Positions 53,721-62,948 of a DNA stretch of 64,000 nt are shown here, one piece after another. Position numbers and translations under genes: made by a program. How positions within the stretch are numbered: the stretch's first letter is position 1; each line of letters starts with the position of its first letter. Location: NCBI GenBank assembly GCA_025963635.1, contig JAOQAK010000055.1, forward strand, positions 1-64,000. The letters are read 5' to 3'. The notes under the pieces are model-generated. The model had not been told where the DNA came from. It saw only the letters and a list, made by a program, of their open reading frames with translations, and searched no databases. The stretch comes from Ferruginibacter sp. (GTDB lineage: Bacteria > Bacteroidota > Bacteroidia > Chitinophagales > Chitinophagaceae).

Positions 53721-54164
53721 CTAAAAATAATCGGTTGATAATACCACCTGTGAACCCGGGTATCGAATCTCAGGATCATCCTCTGCAGTAATAAATATTT
53801 TCGTTGGCTTGAAAGTCGAAACTGTTTCAAAAGAACCCTTCAGCGTACTTGAAAAAAGACCCGATGAACTATTGATCTGCCCGATATTTTTAATCGGCTG
53901 TCCACTGGATTCCATCCAGACCACGTAAGTTGCTTTAGAAGGCTGTAATCTTTTTGGTTCAGCTAAATTCACAAGTTGTATCCGGATAGCATAATTTTTA
54001 TTATCGTCTTTTTTTACTTTCACCGTTCCCCTCGCAGCTGGCACAACAGAGGAAGTCAAAAAAGAGATCTTCCGGGCACAGGATACAACGGAGAGTAGCA
54101 GGAACATAATCATTATAGTATACAGACTATTTCTTGCCAATGGCAGTATTTTTTTTGATTTCAT
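53721..54164 (-). CDS. small lipoprotein, unknown
   Basis: 147 residues from the ATG at 54164 (MKSKKILPLAR). The signal peptide ends at VVSC with lipidated Cys29, so it is membrane-attached. The mature part is beta-rich (GTVKVKKDDNKNYAIRIQLVNLAEPKRL, TYVVWMESSGQPIKNIGQI), resembling short Bacteroidota lipoproteins of unknown role. The frame extends 34 codons upstream, but without a signal-peptide-like start. It lies beside the signalling hub and is downstream of a receiver gene (85 bp), perhaps in one unit. Confidence 0.7.
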   Translation of the reverse strand: MKSKKILPLARNSLYTIMIMFLLLSVVSCARKISFLTSSVVPAARGTVKVKKDDNKNYAIRIQLVNLAEPKRLQPSKATYVVWMESSGQPIKNIGQINSSSGLFSSTLKGSFETVSTFKPTKIFITAEDDPEIRYPGSQVVLSTDYF

Positions 54165-54249
54165 TTTTGTAAGTTTTATGGAGTAAGGTGGATCTGAAGA
54201 GTTGCCTGGCAGGTTGAAAGTATTTGCCGATGAGAAAAGGCTTTTAAGA

Positions 54250-54594
54250 TTAGAGGAACTGCTCAATATCCTTTAGGGAAATTGGCTTTTCCAGAATATT
54301 AATGGGTGATCCAATTTTATTGTGATTTTGGAAATCTTTGGCAGAGTGGTATGCACTGATAAGCGTTATATGCATTTCAGGATATTTTTCATGTATATTT
54401 TCAGCGACTTTCCAGCCCATTCCGTCGGGTAAATTATTATCGAGTAATAATGCATCGGGTAAAATAGAGTTCATTTTTTTAAATCCCTCCGTCAGCGTGT
54501 GTGCAGTATGTACTTCGTAATTTTTTTTCGTAAGGAAAAGCTTAATCATTGAACACATATCGATCTCATCATCTACAATCAAAACTCTTTTCAT
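54250..54594 (-). CDS. single-domain response regulator (receiver only)
   Basis: 114 residues, one receiver domain without output: acidic pocket Asp8/9, phospho-acceptor Asp52, Ser80 and Lys103. The N-terminus (MKRVLIVDDEIDMCSMIKLFL) resembles that of the NtrC-type regulator at 58004 (MNKILIIDDDMDMCLLLERFF), suggesting it descends from such a receiver or competes for the same kinase. A phosphate sink or a docking protein is likely. Linked to the lipoprotein gene 85 bp downstream. Confidence 0.9.
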   Translation of the reverse strand: MKRVLIVDDEIDMCSMIKLFLTKKNYEVHTAHTLTEGFKKMNSILPDALLLDNNLPDGMGWKVAENIHEKYPEMHITLISAYHSAKDFQNHNKIGSPINILEKPISLKDIEQFL

Positions 54595-54696
54595 AATCCA
54601 AATGATTCTAAAACTATGCCAGTTGTACTCATATGAAATTCAAGCCCTTTGTAGATAATATTCCGCACGTGGGATAAAAACCAAACCTGCTGAATA

Positions 54697-54711
54697 TGGC
54701 ACAATTATTAC
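54697..54711 (+). promoter_or_regulatory. candidate sigma-54-type promoter of the YtxH gene
   Basis: TGGCAC, AATTA, TTAC: the -24 half is a perfect match, the -12 half has A for G. The predicted start near 54723 gives a 28-base leader to the ATG at 54751. Confidence 0.4.
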
Positions 54712-54750
54712 CTATTAGTTTAAATATTTATCAATCAAAAATTAAAAGTC

Positions 54751-54993
54751 ATGTCAAATCCGAACAAAATCATTTTAGGACTGCTGGGAGCTGCAGCCGT
54801 TGGAGTAGCTTTAGGGATATTGTTGTCACCCGAGAAAGGCGGAGAAGTGAGAAAAAAAATCGCTGACAAGGCTGGTGATATTGCTTCCCGTATCGGGGAA
54901 TTTATTAGTACCAGTAAGGGAAAGATGGACGATGCAGCTGACACAGTAGCTAATAATTCAAAAAGTTTTGCAGAAGGGGTTGCATCCAGCTAG
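54751..54993 (+). CDS. YtxH-domain stress protein
   Basis: 80 residues. A hydrophobic N-terminal segment (about 6-24, IILGLLGAAAVGVALGILL) is followed by SPEKGGEVRKKIADKAGDI, the YtxH core, and a Ser/Asp/Ala-rich amphipathic tail. Members are general-stress proteins of unknown mechanism that associate with the membrane. It sits between two receiver genes and has a sigma-54-like element upstream and a strong terminator downstream. Confidence 0.9.
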   Translation: MSNPNKIILGLLGAAAVGVALGILLSPEKGGEVRKKIADKAGDIASRIGEFISTSKGKMDDAADTVANNSKSFAEGVASS

Positions 54994-55018
54994 TGTTGGA
55001 ATATGACAGGTGCAAAAT

Positions 55019-55049
55019 AAAGTGCGAGCCGGCTAACGGCTCGCACTTT
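55019..55049. terminator. bidirectional terminator between YtxH and the receiver gene
   Basis: AAAGTGCGAGCC (55019-55030) and GGCTCGCACTTT (55038-55049), perfect 12-bp arms with a 7-base loop. It serves the convergent YtxH and receiver genes. Confidence 0.9.
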
Positions 55050-55067
55050 ATATAAGGTTTAATATAT

Positions 55068-55502
55068 TCAGTTTATCTCGATAAGTGTGGCGGTGTTTAG
55101 CCAATACGTGCATATTTCCCGAATAGTTGCTACCAATGTGTCATAACTAACAGGTTTCACCACGTAAGTATTCGCTCCCAGATCATAACACCGTTTTACT
55201 TCCAGTTGATTTTTCGTAGTACTAAATATGATCACGGGTATTTTGCGGTAGGCATCTGTTGACTTTATCTTTTTCAATACTTCCCTCCCATCCATCTTGG
55301 GCATATTTAAATCCAGTAAAATGAATTTGGGATAATTGAGCTGGCCGGCTTGCGCTGAAATGGAATCGAGGAAATTAATTACCTCCACTCCATTTTCCAC
55401 ATATTTCACTTCGCCCGCCATACCTGTCTCTTCAAGGGCCGTTTTCATCAGGTACCTGTCATCTGCATCATCCTCCGCAATTAAAATCAAGTGCTTGCTC
55501 AT
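55068..55502 (-). CDS. single-domain response regulator, Rcp1-like
   Basis: 144 residues, receiver only: acidic pocket Asp11/12, phospho-acceptor Asp64 in DLNMPKMDG, Thr95 and Lys116. The HLILIAEDDADDRYLMKTALEE start is typical of the group that pairs with multi-PAS or phytochrome-like kinases. It lacks an output domain and may relay phosphate among the kinases of this region. Overlaps a possible small upstream ORF by 4 bp. Confidence 0.93.
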   Translation of the reverse strand: MSKHLILIAEDDADDRYLMKTALEETGMAGEVKYVENGVEVINFLDSISAQAGQLNYPKFILLDLNMPKMDGREVLKKIKSTDAYRKIPVIIFSTTKNQLEVKRCYDLGANTYVVKPVSYDTLVATIREICTYWLNTATLIEIN

Positions 55503-55723
55503 CTAACTTTCGTTTTTTCTATTTTCAACCTGTTCGGGCTGTCTTCTAATAAGTTCAATGTCTTGAAGGTGCTGCCAGGCCTCACAAATATAAAATAAAA
55601 TAAATCTGGCATTGTAGTAAAAGTTCTATCAGGCAACACCTCCATAAGTTTACAATAATAAGGTAAAAAATACAATGAATAGGGAAAATTATGCCCCACC
55701 CATTCACCATAGCCCGCTTCCAT
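55499..55723 (-). CDS. possible small ORF before the receiver gene
   Basis: 74 residues, aromatic-rich (WVGHNFPYSLYFLPYYCKLME), ATG start, overlapping the receiver start by ATGA. The overlap favours a real gene; the odd composition and lack of a recognised family argue against it. Confidence 0.25.
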   Translation of the reverse strand: MEAGYGEWVGHNFPYSLYFLPYYCKLMEVLPDRTFTTMPDLFYFIFVRPGSTFKTLNLLEDSPNRLKIEKTKVR

Positions 55724-55811
55724 GATAGAGTCATTATCATCTTATGCTAAAAATTCATTGGTAGGCGTGTCTGGCATATTTTTTTGCACTTACTCACGTT
55801 AAAAAAAGCAC

Positions 55812-56030
55812 ATGAAAAAAAGCAGCATTCCCCGGCAGCCTGGTACCACCAAAAAAACACCGGCACCCGTGGATAAGGGCAAAAACGATAGTGCGGTGAA
55901 AGAAGCACTCAAAAAAGAAAAGCAACCTTCTACTGAAGAGGATCTCTCGCCTTTACATAATAACAAGTCCATCGGAACAACCGGCGGCGATCAGCGGGCC
56001 AGTGAAAACGAACAGGATCAGTCTTACTAA
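55812..56030 (+). CDS. small disordered hypothetical protein
   Basis: 72 residues, mostly Lys, Ser, Glu, Gln and Asp, with no hydrophobic core (KKSSIPRQPGTTKKTPAPVDKG). Probably disordered. ATG start; codon composition like neighbours. I do not recognise a family, but low-complexity proteins of this size occur near stress and signalling genes in Bacteroidota. Convergent with the CHASE3 kinase gene (33-bp gap). Confidence 0.5.
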   Translation: MKKSSIPRQPGTTKKTPAPVDKGKNDSAVKEALKKEKQPSTEEDLSPLHNNKSIGTTGGDQRASENEQDQSY

Positions 56031-56063
56031 AAAAGGCCTATCGGTCTTTTCCTGCGATCGAAC

Positions 56064-57446
56064 TTAAAAGATGGCGGGGAATAACAGGATAAAATTTGCT
56101 CCCTGCCTGTTTTCGCTGAAGGCGGAGATGGTTCCTTTATGGTTCGCCATTACCCTTCTTGCGATAGACAGCCCGATCCCCTTGCCTGGATATTCTGTTT
56201 TGCCGTGGAGGCGCTGAAACAGTCCAAAGATTTTCTCATTGTAATCATTATCAAATCCAATCCCATTATCGGTAATGGTCACCTTATGATATTGCTGAGA
56301 AACCTGCCCTGAAAATCCTTTCAAACTGTTTGTACCCGTAAGTTCGTATGTCACCTCAATGCTTAATTCGCGGTCAGGCGATTTAAATTTACAGGAGTTG
56401 TCGAGCAATTGAATGAACATACTCTGCAGTTGTGTCACTGATCCTTTAATGACTGGTAGTTGGGTCGAAATACGGAAATGCACGTCTTCATTCGCAAGTA
56501 CAGTATTATAGGCGAACTTGAGCACCTCGTACAAGTTTACGTCGGTATGTTTTTCCTTTGGATCGAGCAGGTTGGTATATAGTACCAGGTCGTTCATCTG
56601 CACGTGCATTTCTTCTGTTATCATATGAATACGATGCAATACTTCAAGGTCAGCTTCCGGCACTTTATCAAGTCTTTTAATCATCAGCGAACTAAGTATC
56701 CTTATCTTTCGTATGGGCTCCTGCAAATCATGGGATGCGGCGAAAGTGATCTCCTCTAATTCACTTTTGCTCTCGCTAAGTTCCTTGATCTTCGCCCTTA
56801 AATTTTGTTGTGTTAGTAACCTGATGCTAAGCTCGCGGAAAAAAACCAGGATGGCAATAATACAGATCAGGCAAGCTGTAATAAAAGTTGCACGAAAAAA
56901 GCTTCGGTTCAGACGCTGGTATTTATTTTTCTTTTCAAGCCTTACCTTCAAGAGACCTTCTTCCACATCCCGCATTTTTTTCATGTAGTACCTGCAATTA
57001 TCCATTACAAATGCCCCTTTCCGCAAGCTGTCCACATAAACAGGATTGTCCGGTTTAAGGGTCAAATTCTCCTTCATGATTGCCTCTTTGGCTGCTACGA
57101 ATTTCGTGAGTTGAAGAAAAAACGTTTTTTGGCTGCTATTATCCAGCGTAAGCCTGCCAATCTCTTTCACAGTAGAATCCACGGTTGGCAAAATAGATTC
57201 AAAAACCTCTTTAAAACTGTTGTCGGCAGTAAGCAGGTAGCCTCTTTGAGCAGCCTCCGACTCGATTAAGGCCTTTTCGCAGGAGCTGATGGTAGATAGT
57301 ACTTTATAGGTGCGTTCAACGGCATCTATATACTGAACCTGGTCACGGCTTTTTTCGAGATAGAGCAGGCCAAAGATCATCAGAATGATCAAAGAAATAA
57401 CGGCAGCCAGGTAAAAAAGTTTTTTATTGTTGCTATAATTCCGCAT
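56064..57446 (-). CDS. CHASE3-domain sensor histidine kinase
   Basis: 460 residues. Membrane helices at about 11-30 and 184-204 flank a helical CHASE3 periplasmic domain (about 37-175). The cytoplasmic part has a coiled-coil linker, the dimerisation/phospho-acceptor segment with His239 in ASHDLQEPIRK, and an ATPase domain (N-box LLDNSCKFK, G1 TDNGIGF, G2 GKGIGLSIA). The HisKA type matches that of the multi-PAS kinase at 59539. No receiver or regulator gene is directly beside it; the receivers at 54250 and 55068 are candidates. Confidence 0.93.
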   Translation of the reverse strand: MRNYSNNKKLFYLAAVISLIILMIFGLLYLEKSRDQVQYIDAVERTYKVLSTISSCEKALIESEAAQRGYLLTADNSFKEVFESILPTVDSTVKEIGRLTLDNSSQKTFFLQLTKFVAAKEAIMKENLTLKPDNPVYVDSLRKGAFVMDNCRYYMKKMRDVEEGLLKVRLEKKNKYQRLNRSFFRATFITACLICIIAILVFFRELSIRLLTQQNLRAKIKELSESKSELEEITFAASHDLQEPIRKIRILSSLMIKRLDKVPEADLEVLHRIHMITEEMHVQMNDLVLYTNLLDPKEKHTDVNLYEVLKFAYNTVLANEDVHFRISTQLPVIKGSVTQLQSMFIQLLDNSCKFKSPDRELSIEVTYELTGTNSLKGFSGQVSQQYHKVTITDNGIGFDNDYNEKIFGLFQRLHGKTEYPGKGIGLSIARRVMANHKGTISAFSENRQGANFILLFPAIF

Positions 57447-58003
57447 TTTCCAAAAGTACAGTCAGTGGTGATGAAATTCCCCAAAGCGGGGAAAAACTTG
57501 TTCTTCATTCCGAATTTAGACCAATTCAGGCCCTCTCTTCAGAACTAAGTATCAATCTCTTGCATATAGGAAATCTTTAAATTCAAAATTGGAGTTGTTA
57601 TTGAGTTGTTGCACTGGCTGACTTTTGTTAAACCTGCGGATATGCGCCAAAATTTACAACTGCAGCAGCAAAATAGGGAAATTTTGTCACAGCAAACACG
57701 CTGGAAAGGCTACAATATGCAATACTATGGACAAAATCACAGCGGGCCCGTTTCAACAACAAGATACAATAGAATCATAGGATTTATAAAAAAACCGCTA
57801 TTTACCATCGGCGGATTATCGAGTCGTTCATTGTTCTTATAAGACTTTACTTCCCTATCATGATGATTTTTTTGCATTTATGATTTTTGGCATTAAATTA
57901 CCCAACAGGCTATTACATTTAATTAGTTAGATCTGTAAAAAGAGATGGCATTACCCCGCATTTAGTTACTGTAGATATTATTAATGAAAGCAAAAACCTT
58001 TTT
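57447..58003. other. 557-bp gene-free stretch between divergent signalling genes
   Basis: Only a weak TTG-started frame (57606-57842) is present. An inverted repeat CAAAATTT/AAATTTTG (57652-57688) is seen. The promoter of the CHASE3 kinase is at the left edge; that of the NtrC-type operon is not clear. Confidence 0.5.
57451..57458 (-). promoter_or_regulatory. -7 element of the CHASE3 kinase gene
   Basis: TACTTTTG on the minus strand, a perfect TAnnTTTG, immediately before the ATG at 57446. The start point would fall at or near the start codon, implying a leaderless message. Confidence 0.35.
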
Positions 58004-59530
58004 ATGAACAAAATTTTGATAATCGATGATGACATGGACATGTGTCTTTTATTAGAACGCTTTTTTACACGCAACCAGTTCCAGGTAAAAATCACCCACT
58101 CGGGTAAAAAAGGCCTGGAAGAATTAGAAAAAAACCCACCTGATGCGATTTTATGTGATTTTCGCCTGGGAGATACGGATGGAAAGGAATTGCTGATACA
58201 AATAAAACAGATTAATCCCGACGTTCCGGTAATCATCATTACCGGCTATAGTGAAATCAAAATGGCCGTGGAAGTGATGAAACACGGAGCGTTTGATTAT
58301 GTAACCAAACCACTTTTTCCGGAAGAGATACTGATTACAATCAAAAGCGCCATTGCCTCGGCGGGTTCAGGAGGAACTGCAACCATGCCGGCAAATGATG
58401 GTACAGCGGCCAAAAAAATGCTCACGGCACTGCGGAAGGATAGCAAAAATCAGCAGTATATTTTTGGCGACAGCAAAGAATTTAAAGATATCCTTCGGCA
58501 GATGGACCTGGTTGCGCCTACTAACTACAGCGTAATCATTTCCGGCGAAAGCGGCAGCGGTAAGGAAGCCATTGCGCAGGAAATACACGCAAGAAGTAAA
58601 AGAAGCACAGCACCATTTATTGCCATTGATTGTGGAGCGCTGTCTAAGGAACTGGCAGCAAGCGAACTATTCGGTCATGAAAAAGGTTCATTCACCGGTG
58701 CAATGAATCAAAAAATCGGCAGTCTTGAACTGGCCAACGGGGGTACCGTTTTCCTGGATGAAATTGCTAATCTCTCTTATGATGTGCAGGTATCCTTATT
58801 AAGAGTAGTACAGGAAAGAAAACTCCGCCGTGTGGGTGGTAATAAAGACATCGACCTCGATATCCGGATCATCGTAGCAAGTAATGAACAGCTTTGGGAT
58901 GCGGCCAAGATTGGCAGGTTCAGGGAAGATCTTTACTATAGATTCAATGAATTCAGCATCAATGTACCACCGTTGAGACAACGAAAAGATGACATCCTAA
59001 CCTTTGCTCACTTTTTCCTGGACAAAAGCAACCAGGAGCTTGATAAACAAGTGAAAGGTTTTACCCCGGAAGTGGAACAGATCTTCCGCTATTACAAATG
59101 GCCCGGCAACCTGCGTGAATTAAAAAACGTAGTAAAACGCTCCGCATTATTGGCCGATGGAGAAATTATCGATGTAAGGGCGCTGCCTTTTGAATTGGTA
59201 AATCACAACCGTCTCGCCTTCGATTCGCTTCCCGAAGAGGAAATGAAAACGACTCTTGCTGAATCCAACAATAATGGCTGGAGCACGCCGTCTTATAACG
59301 GAATAAGTTCTTCAGATGGATCATCATCCGTAGCCTCACAGCCGGAAGAGTTTAACAAATTAAATAAATACACCTTAAAAACCGTTAGTATTGATGCGGA
59401 ATATGAAATGATTTTAGAAGCTTTAAAAAAAGCTAACTTCAACAAAAGTAAAGCTGCCAAATTATTAAACGTAGACAGGAAAACCCTGTACAATAAAATG
59501 AAACAATACAACCAGTTTAACGAACAATAA
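58004..59530 (+). CDS. NtrC-type sigma-54-dependent response regulator
   Basis: 508 residues. Receiver: Asp8-10, phospho-acceptor Asp52, Lys102. The AAA+ domain has Walker A GESGSGKE (181-188), sigma-54-contact GSFTGA (228-233) and Walker B VFLDEI (249-254). A Fis-type helix-turn-helix closes the protein (KSKAAKLLNVDRKTLYNKMKQYN, about 480-503). A Ser/Gly-rich linker (about 412-450) is unusual. First gene of a three-gene operon with the two kinases (8- and 5-bp gaps), which are presumably its partners. Confidence 0.95.
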   Translation: MNKILIIDDDMDMCLLLERFFTRNQFQVKITHSGKKGLEELEKNPPDAILCDFRLGDTDGKELLIQIKQINPDVPVIIITGYSEIKMAVEVMKHGAFDYVTKPLFPEEILITIKSAIASAGSGGTATMPANDGTAAKKMLTALRKDSKNQQYIFGDSKEFKDILRQMDLVAPTNYSVIISGESGSGKEAIAQEIHARSKRSTAPFIAIDCGALSKELAASELFGHEKGSFTGAMNQKIGSLELANGGTVFLDEIANLSYDVQVSLLRVVQERKLRRVGGNKDIDLDIRIIVASNEQLWDAAKIGRFREDLYYRFNEFSINVPPLRQRKDDILTFAHFFLDKSNQELDKQVKGFTPEVEQIFRYYKWPGNLRELKNVVKRSALLADGEIIDVRALPFELVNHNRLAFDSLPEEEMKTTLAESNNNGWSTPSYNGISSSDGSSSVASQPEEFNKLNKYTLKTVSIDAEYEMILEALKKANFNKSKAAKLLNVDRKTLYNKMKQYNQFNEQ

Positions 59531-59538
59531 TTTATGGT

Positions 59539-61503
59539 ATGCTGGATTCTTTTTTAACGGAATTTGCCGAGATACGTGATACACTCAGCAAAGATGGTGA
59601 TCACAATTTCTTCGGAAAAGATTTCTCCTTTTTTTCTGCGGAACCCATTCTTTTTTACAACAATGAAAAAGATGTGATCGTGTATGCCAATAGCATGTTC
59701 AGCAACGAATTTAACTATTCGGTAAACGACCTGGCAGACTGGAAATACAGCATTTACCCCTTGTTAAACAAAGAAGACCAGGAACCCTTTAAAAATGCGA
59801 TGAACGCGTTGATGAATGGGGATGAAACGGTACCGCAGGACGCCACTTACCGGCTGGTTAATAAAAACAGTAAATACAGCTATTATAGGGTTAGGGTTCG
59901 CAAATTGCATCAATCCTATTACTATATCCTGCTGGAGAATTCTGTAAAGTCAGCAATTCCCGTGTTAAAAAACAGCACGGCCGATGAGTTGATGAATAAT
60001 GCAGAAGCAATTTTAAAGTTTGGATTTTGGATGTGGGACATTGCCCTTGACAAGTTGTATTGGACAAAGGGTATGTATCATCTACTGGAGTATGATACTG
60101 AGGAGGAAATGGAAACCAGTATTACGCCTGATTTTTACAAGAGCCATATTTTAAAGAACGATACGTACCAGGAGTTTGAAAAAAGATTTAGTGAAGGAAA
60201 CGTAAAGGATTCTTACCGGATCAAATTCCAGCTAAAAACATATAAGGGCAACCTGCTCACTGTAAATGAACACGCAAAAATTGAATACGATGAGAAAGGA
60301 GGAATGAAACGCATTACCGGTATCACCCGCGATATAACCGTGCAGGAGGAAAGTATGAGGAGCCTGGCGGAATATAAAGCAATGATGCTTGAAAACGAAA
60401 CCTTTCTAAATTATGGAACCTGGGAAAGCGACCCTGAGGGAAACAAAATGTTCTGGACAGAAGGCATGTATAATATTTTTGGATATGACCTGGCGGATAA
60501 GGACAAGCTCAAAATTAATAAAGAGTTGTATGAAAAACATATAAGGCCCGAGGATTACCAGAAGGGACTGGATAATAATCTTGACGTTATCAAAGAAAAA
60601 GACAATTATCAATGGGATTATGAAATAAAAGATAATAAGGGGATTGTTAAGATATTGTCCACTTACGGAAAGATCATCCGGAATAACGAAAGAGAAATTC
60701 AGAAAATAATCGGCACCACCCGCGATGTGACGGAGCTTCGGGGATATGAAAAAATACTGGAAAACAAGATCGATGAATTGAATCGGTCCAACCGCGAACT
60801 GGAGGAGTTTGCCTATGTGGCTTCTCACGACTTACAGGAACCGCTGCGAAAAATTTCTACGTTCAGTCAGCGCTTACAACTTAAGTTCTCAAATAAATTG
60901 GGTGATGATGGTAACCTGTATATAACAAGAGTAGTGGCTGCGTGCGAAAACATGCGGAAACTAATTGATAATCTCCTCGAATTTTCACGGATCAGCCTCA
61001 ATAACCCTCCCCCCGAAATGAGCGATCTTTCAGCTGTTGTAAAAGAGGCGATGGAAGACCTTGATCTAAGTATCGCAGAAACAAATACAACTGTCAGCCT
61101 CGGTACACTGCCTTCTATTGAAGCGATCAGCAGCCAGATGCTGCAGCTTTTTATCAATCTCCTCAATAATTCCATCAAATTCAGAAGAGAAAACGTTCCG
61201 CTGAAGATTGCAATCGATGCTAAAAAATTAACCCCGGAGGAAGTTGCAAATTACCAGCTAATCCCGGAAATGGTCTATTATAACATCACTGTGGAAGATA
61301 ACGGAATTGGGTTTGAACAATTGTATGCTAACAAAATATTCCAGCTTTTTCAACGTCTTGAAGGGAAATCCGAATATCCCGGGACAGGCATTGGCTTAAG
61401 CATTTGCAAAAAAATAGTTCTCAACCACAAGGGCCTGATATTTGCTAAAGGCGAACCTGCAAAAGGAGCCACTTTTTCGATCATACTTCCCCAATATCAA
61501 TAA
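59539..61503 (+). CDS. multi-PAS sensor histidine kinase, cytoplasmic
   Basis: 654 residues, no membrane helices. Three PAS-like domains (about 30-140, 150-270, 285-395; the second and third carry WxxDxxxxxxYWTKGMY-like and GTTRDVTE motifs), then His430 in ASHDLQEPLRK and an ATPase domain (N-box NLLNNSIKF, G1 EDNGIGF, G2 GTGIGLSIC). It starts 8 bp after the NtrC-type regulator stop, so the regulator is probably its target. Signals are intracellular, not identifiable. Confidence 0.94.
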   Translation: MLDSFLTEFAEIRDTLSKDGDHNFFGKDFSFFSAEPILFYNNEKDVIVYANSMFSNEFNYSVNDLADWKYSIYPLLNKEDQEPFKNAMNALMNGDETVPQDATYRLVNKNSKYSYYRVRVRKLHQSYYYILLENSVKSAIPVLKNSTADELMNNAEAILKFGFWMWDIALDKLYWTKGMYHLLEYDTEEEMETSITPDFYKSHILKNDTYQEFEKRFSEGNVKDSYRIKFQLKTYKGNLLTVNEHAKIEYDEKGGMKRITGITRDITVQEESMRSLAEYKAMMLENETFLNYGTWESDPEGNKMFWTEGMYNIFGYDLADKDKLKINKELYEKHIRPEDYQKGLDNNLDVIKEKDNYQWDYEIKDNKGIVKILSTYGKIIRNNEREIQKIIGTTRDVTELRGYEKILENKIDELNRSNRELEEFAYVASHDLQEPLRKISTFSQRLQLKFSNKLGDDGNLYITRVVAACENMRKLIDNLLEFSRISLNNPPPEMSDLSAVVKEAMEDLDLSIAETNTTVSLGTLPSIEAISSQMLQLFINLLNNSIKFRRENVPLKIAIDAKKLTPEEVANYQLIPEMVYYNITVEDNGIGFEQLYANKIFQLFQRLEGKSEYPGTGIGLSICKKIVLNHKGLIFAKGEPAKGATFSIILPQYQ

Positions 61504-61508
61504 TATTT

Positions 61509-62948
61509 ATGATCAATAACCAGCAATTGCTGCGCATTTTAGTAGTAGAAGATGATGAAGATGATTTTATTCTTATCAGCGATTATTTTAAGAACATCTC
61601 AGCATGGAAATTTGAAATCAATTGGATACAGCGTTATTCTGCAGCCATCGACGAACTGTGCAGCAACCGCTATACTTTATGTTTCTGCGATTACCGCCTG
61701 GGTGCCAAAAATGGTATAGATCTCATTAAAGATGTCGTATCAAAAAATACCACTACCCCTATTATTTTACTTACCGGTAAAGGCAATTACAATATCGATA
61801 TTGAGGCTACCAAGGCAGGCGCCTTTGACTACCTGATAAAAGCGGACCTCGATGAAGATAAACTGGAACGAACCATCCGTTACACCCTGGAACGCATTCA
61901 TAATCTTCAAAAGATCCAGGAAAGTGAGCGTAGGTACCGCAGCATCTTTGAAAAATCTAAGGACATTGTTTTCATTGCCCGACGGGATACCACGCTCACC
62001 ACCATTAATTATGCAGTGACGGATATACTCGACTTTGCTGTGGAAGACTGTGTAGGTAAAAAGCTGACCGCTTTTTTGAAAAACCCTGCAGACATGGAAG
62101 ATTTCTTTACCAAAATAAGGATGGATGGGGAAATCGACAATTTTGAAATGGAATTTATTACTGCAACTGATGAGGTTAAAACCTGTCTGATATCTGCCTC
62201 CATTGAAATTGACAGCAATAATGAACACTACCTGCAGGGCATCATACATGACATTACGGATTTAAAAAAGGCTGAAAAAGCAAGCCTCCAGGCGGAAAAA
62301 CTGGCTGCTTCGGGCCGCTTTATCCGTACGCTTGCCCACGAGGTTAGAAATCCCTTAAGCAATATCAAGCTGGCTGTTGAAAACCTGCTGCAAAAAACAG
62401 TTGATGAAGACGATCATTTCTACCTGGATATCATTCACCGCAACGGGCAGCGGATCAACGATCTTGTGACGGAGCTATTGCAAAGTTCAAGGCCGGCGGA
62501 TATGAATTTCGAAGACATTTCGTTACATGGATTACTCAACCGGGTGATTGCCTCTGTGCAGGATAAAGTGGTGCTTCGTAATATAAAACTGATCACCCAT
62601 TTTGATGACGATGACTGTACCATAAAAGCCGATGCCCCTAAACTGGATATGGCTATTCTGAACATCCTGGTAAATGCCATCGAAGCCGTTGCCGACCAAA
62701 CAGGGCTTATTGAAGTGGCAACTATTTGCCAGGGCAAGCAGGCGCAGCTCCTGATAATTGACAATGGCTGCGGGATAAGTAAAGAAAATAAGGCCAAGCT
62801 TTTTGAGCCCTATTTTACATCCAAGCGAAACGGTATCGGGCTGGGATTAGCCACCACATTAAATATACTGCAAAGTCATAATGCCCGCATTGATGTGCAG
62901 TCGCAGGAGGAGAAAGGCACAGTGTTCACAATTTTATTTGGACAGTAA
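61509..62948 (+). CDS. receiver-PAS-histidine kinase hybrid
   Basis: 479 residues: an N-terminal receiver (Asp15-16, phospho-acceptor Asp61, Thr89, Lys111), a PAS domain (about 138-260), and a kinase core with His277 in LAHEVRNPLSNIK, N-box ILVNAIEAV and G2 GIGLGLATT. The kinase core differs in type from its upstream neighbour, being NtrB-like. The receiver at the N-terminus would let the upstream kinase control it, giving a kinase-to-kinase relay. It starts 5 bp after the previous stop. Confidence 0.94.
   Translation: MINNQQLLRILVVEDDEDDFILISDYFKNISAWKFEINWIQRYSAAIDELCSNRYTLCFCDYRLGAKNGIDLIKDVVSKNTTTPIILLTGKGNYNIDIEATKAGAFDYLIKADLDEDKLERTIRYTLERIHNLQKIQESERRYRSIFEKSKDIVFIARRDTTLTTINYAVTDILDFAVEDCVGKKLTAFLKNPADMEDFFTKIRMDGEIDNFEMEFITATDEVKTCLISASIEIDSNNEHYLQGIIHDITDLKKAEKASLQAEKLAASGRFIRTLAHEVRNPLSNIKLAVENLLQKTVDEDDHFYLDIIHRNGQRINDLVTELLQSSRPADMNFEDISLHGLLNRVIASVQDKVVLRNIKLITHFDDDDCTIKADAPKLDMAILNILVNAIEAVADQTGLIEVATICQGKQAQLLIIDNGCGISKENKAKLFEPYFTSKRNGIGLGLATTLNILQSHNARIDVQSQEEKGTVFTILFGQ

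Noticed and set aside
57606..57842. 78-codon frame between the two signalling genes
   Set aside because: TTG start, odd Gln-rich then unrelated composition, no family; the region looks non-coding.
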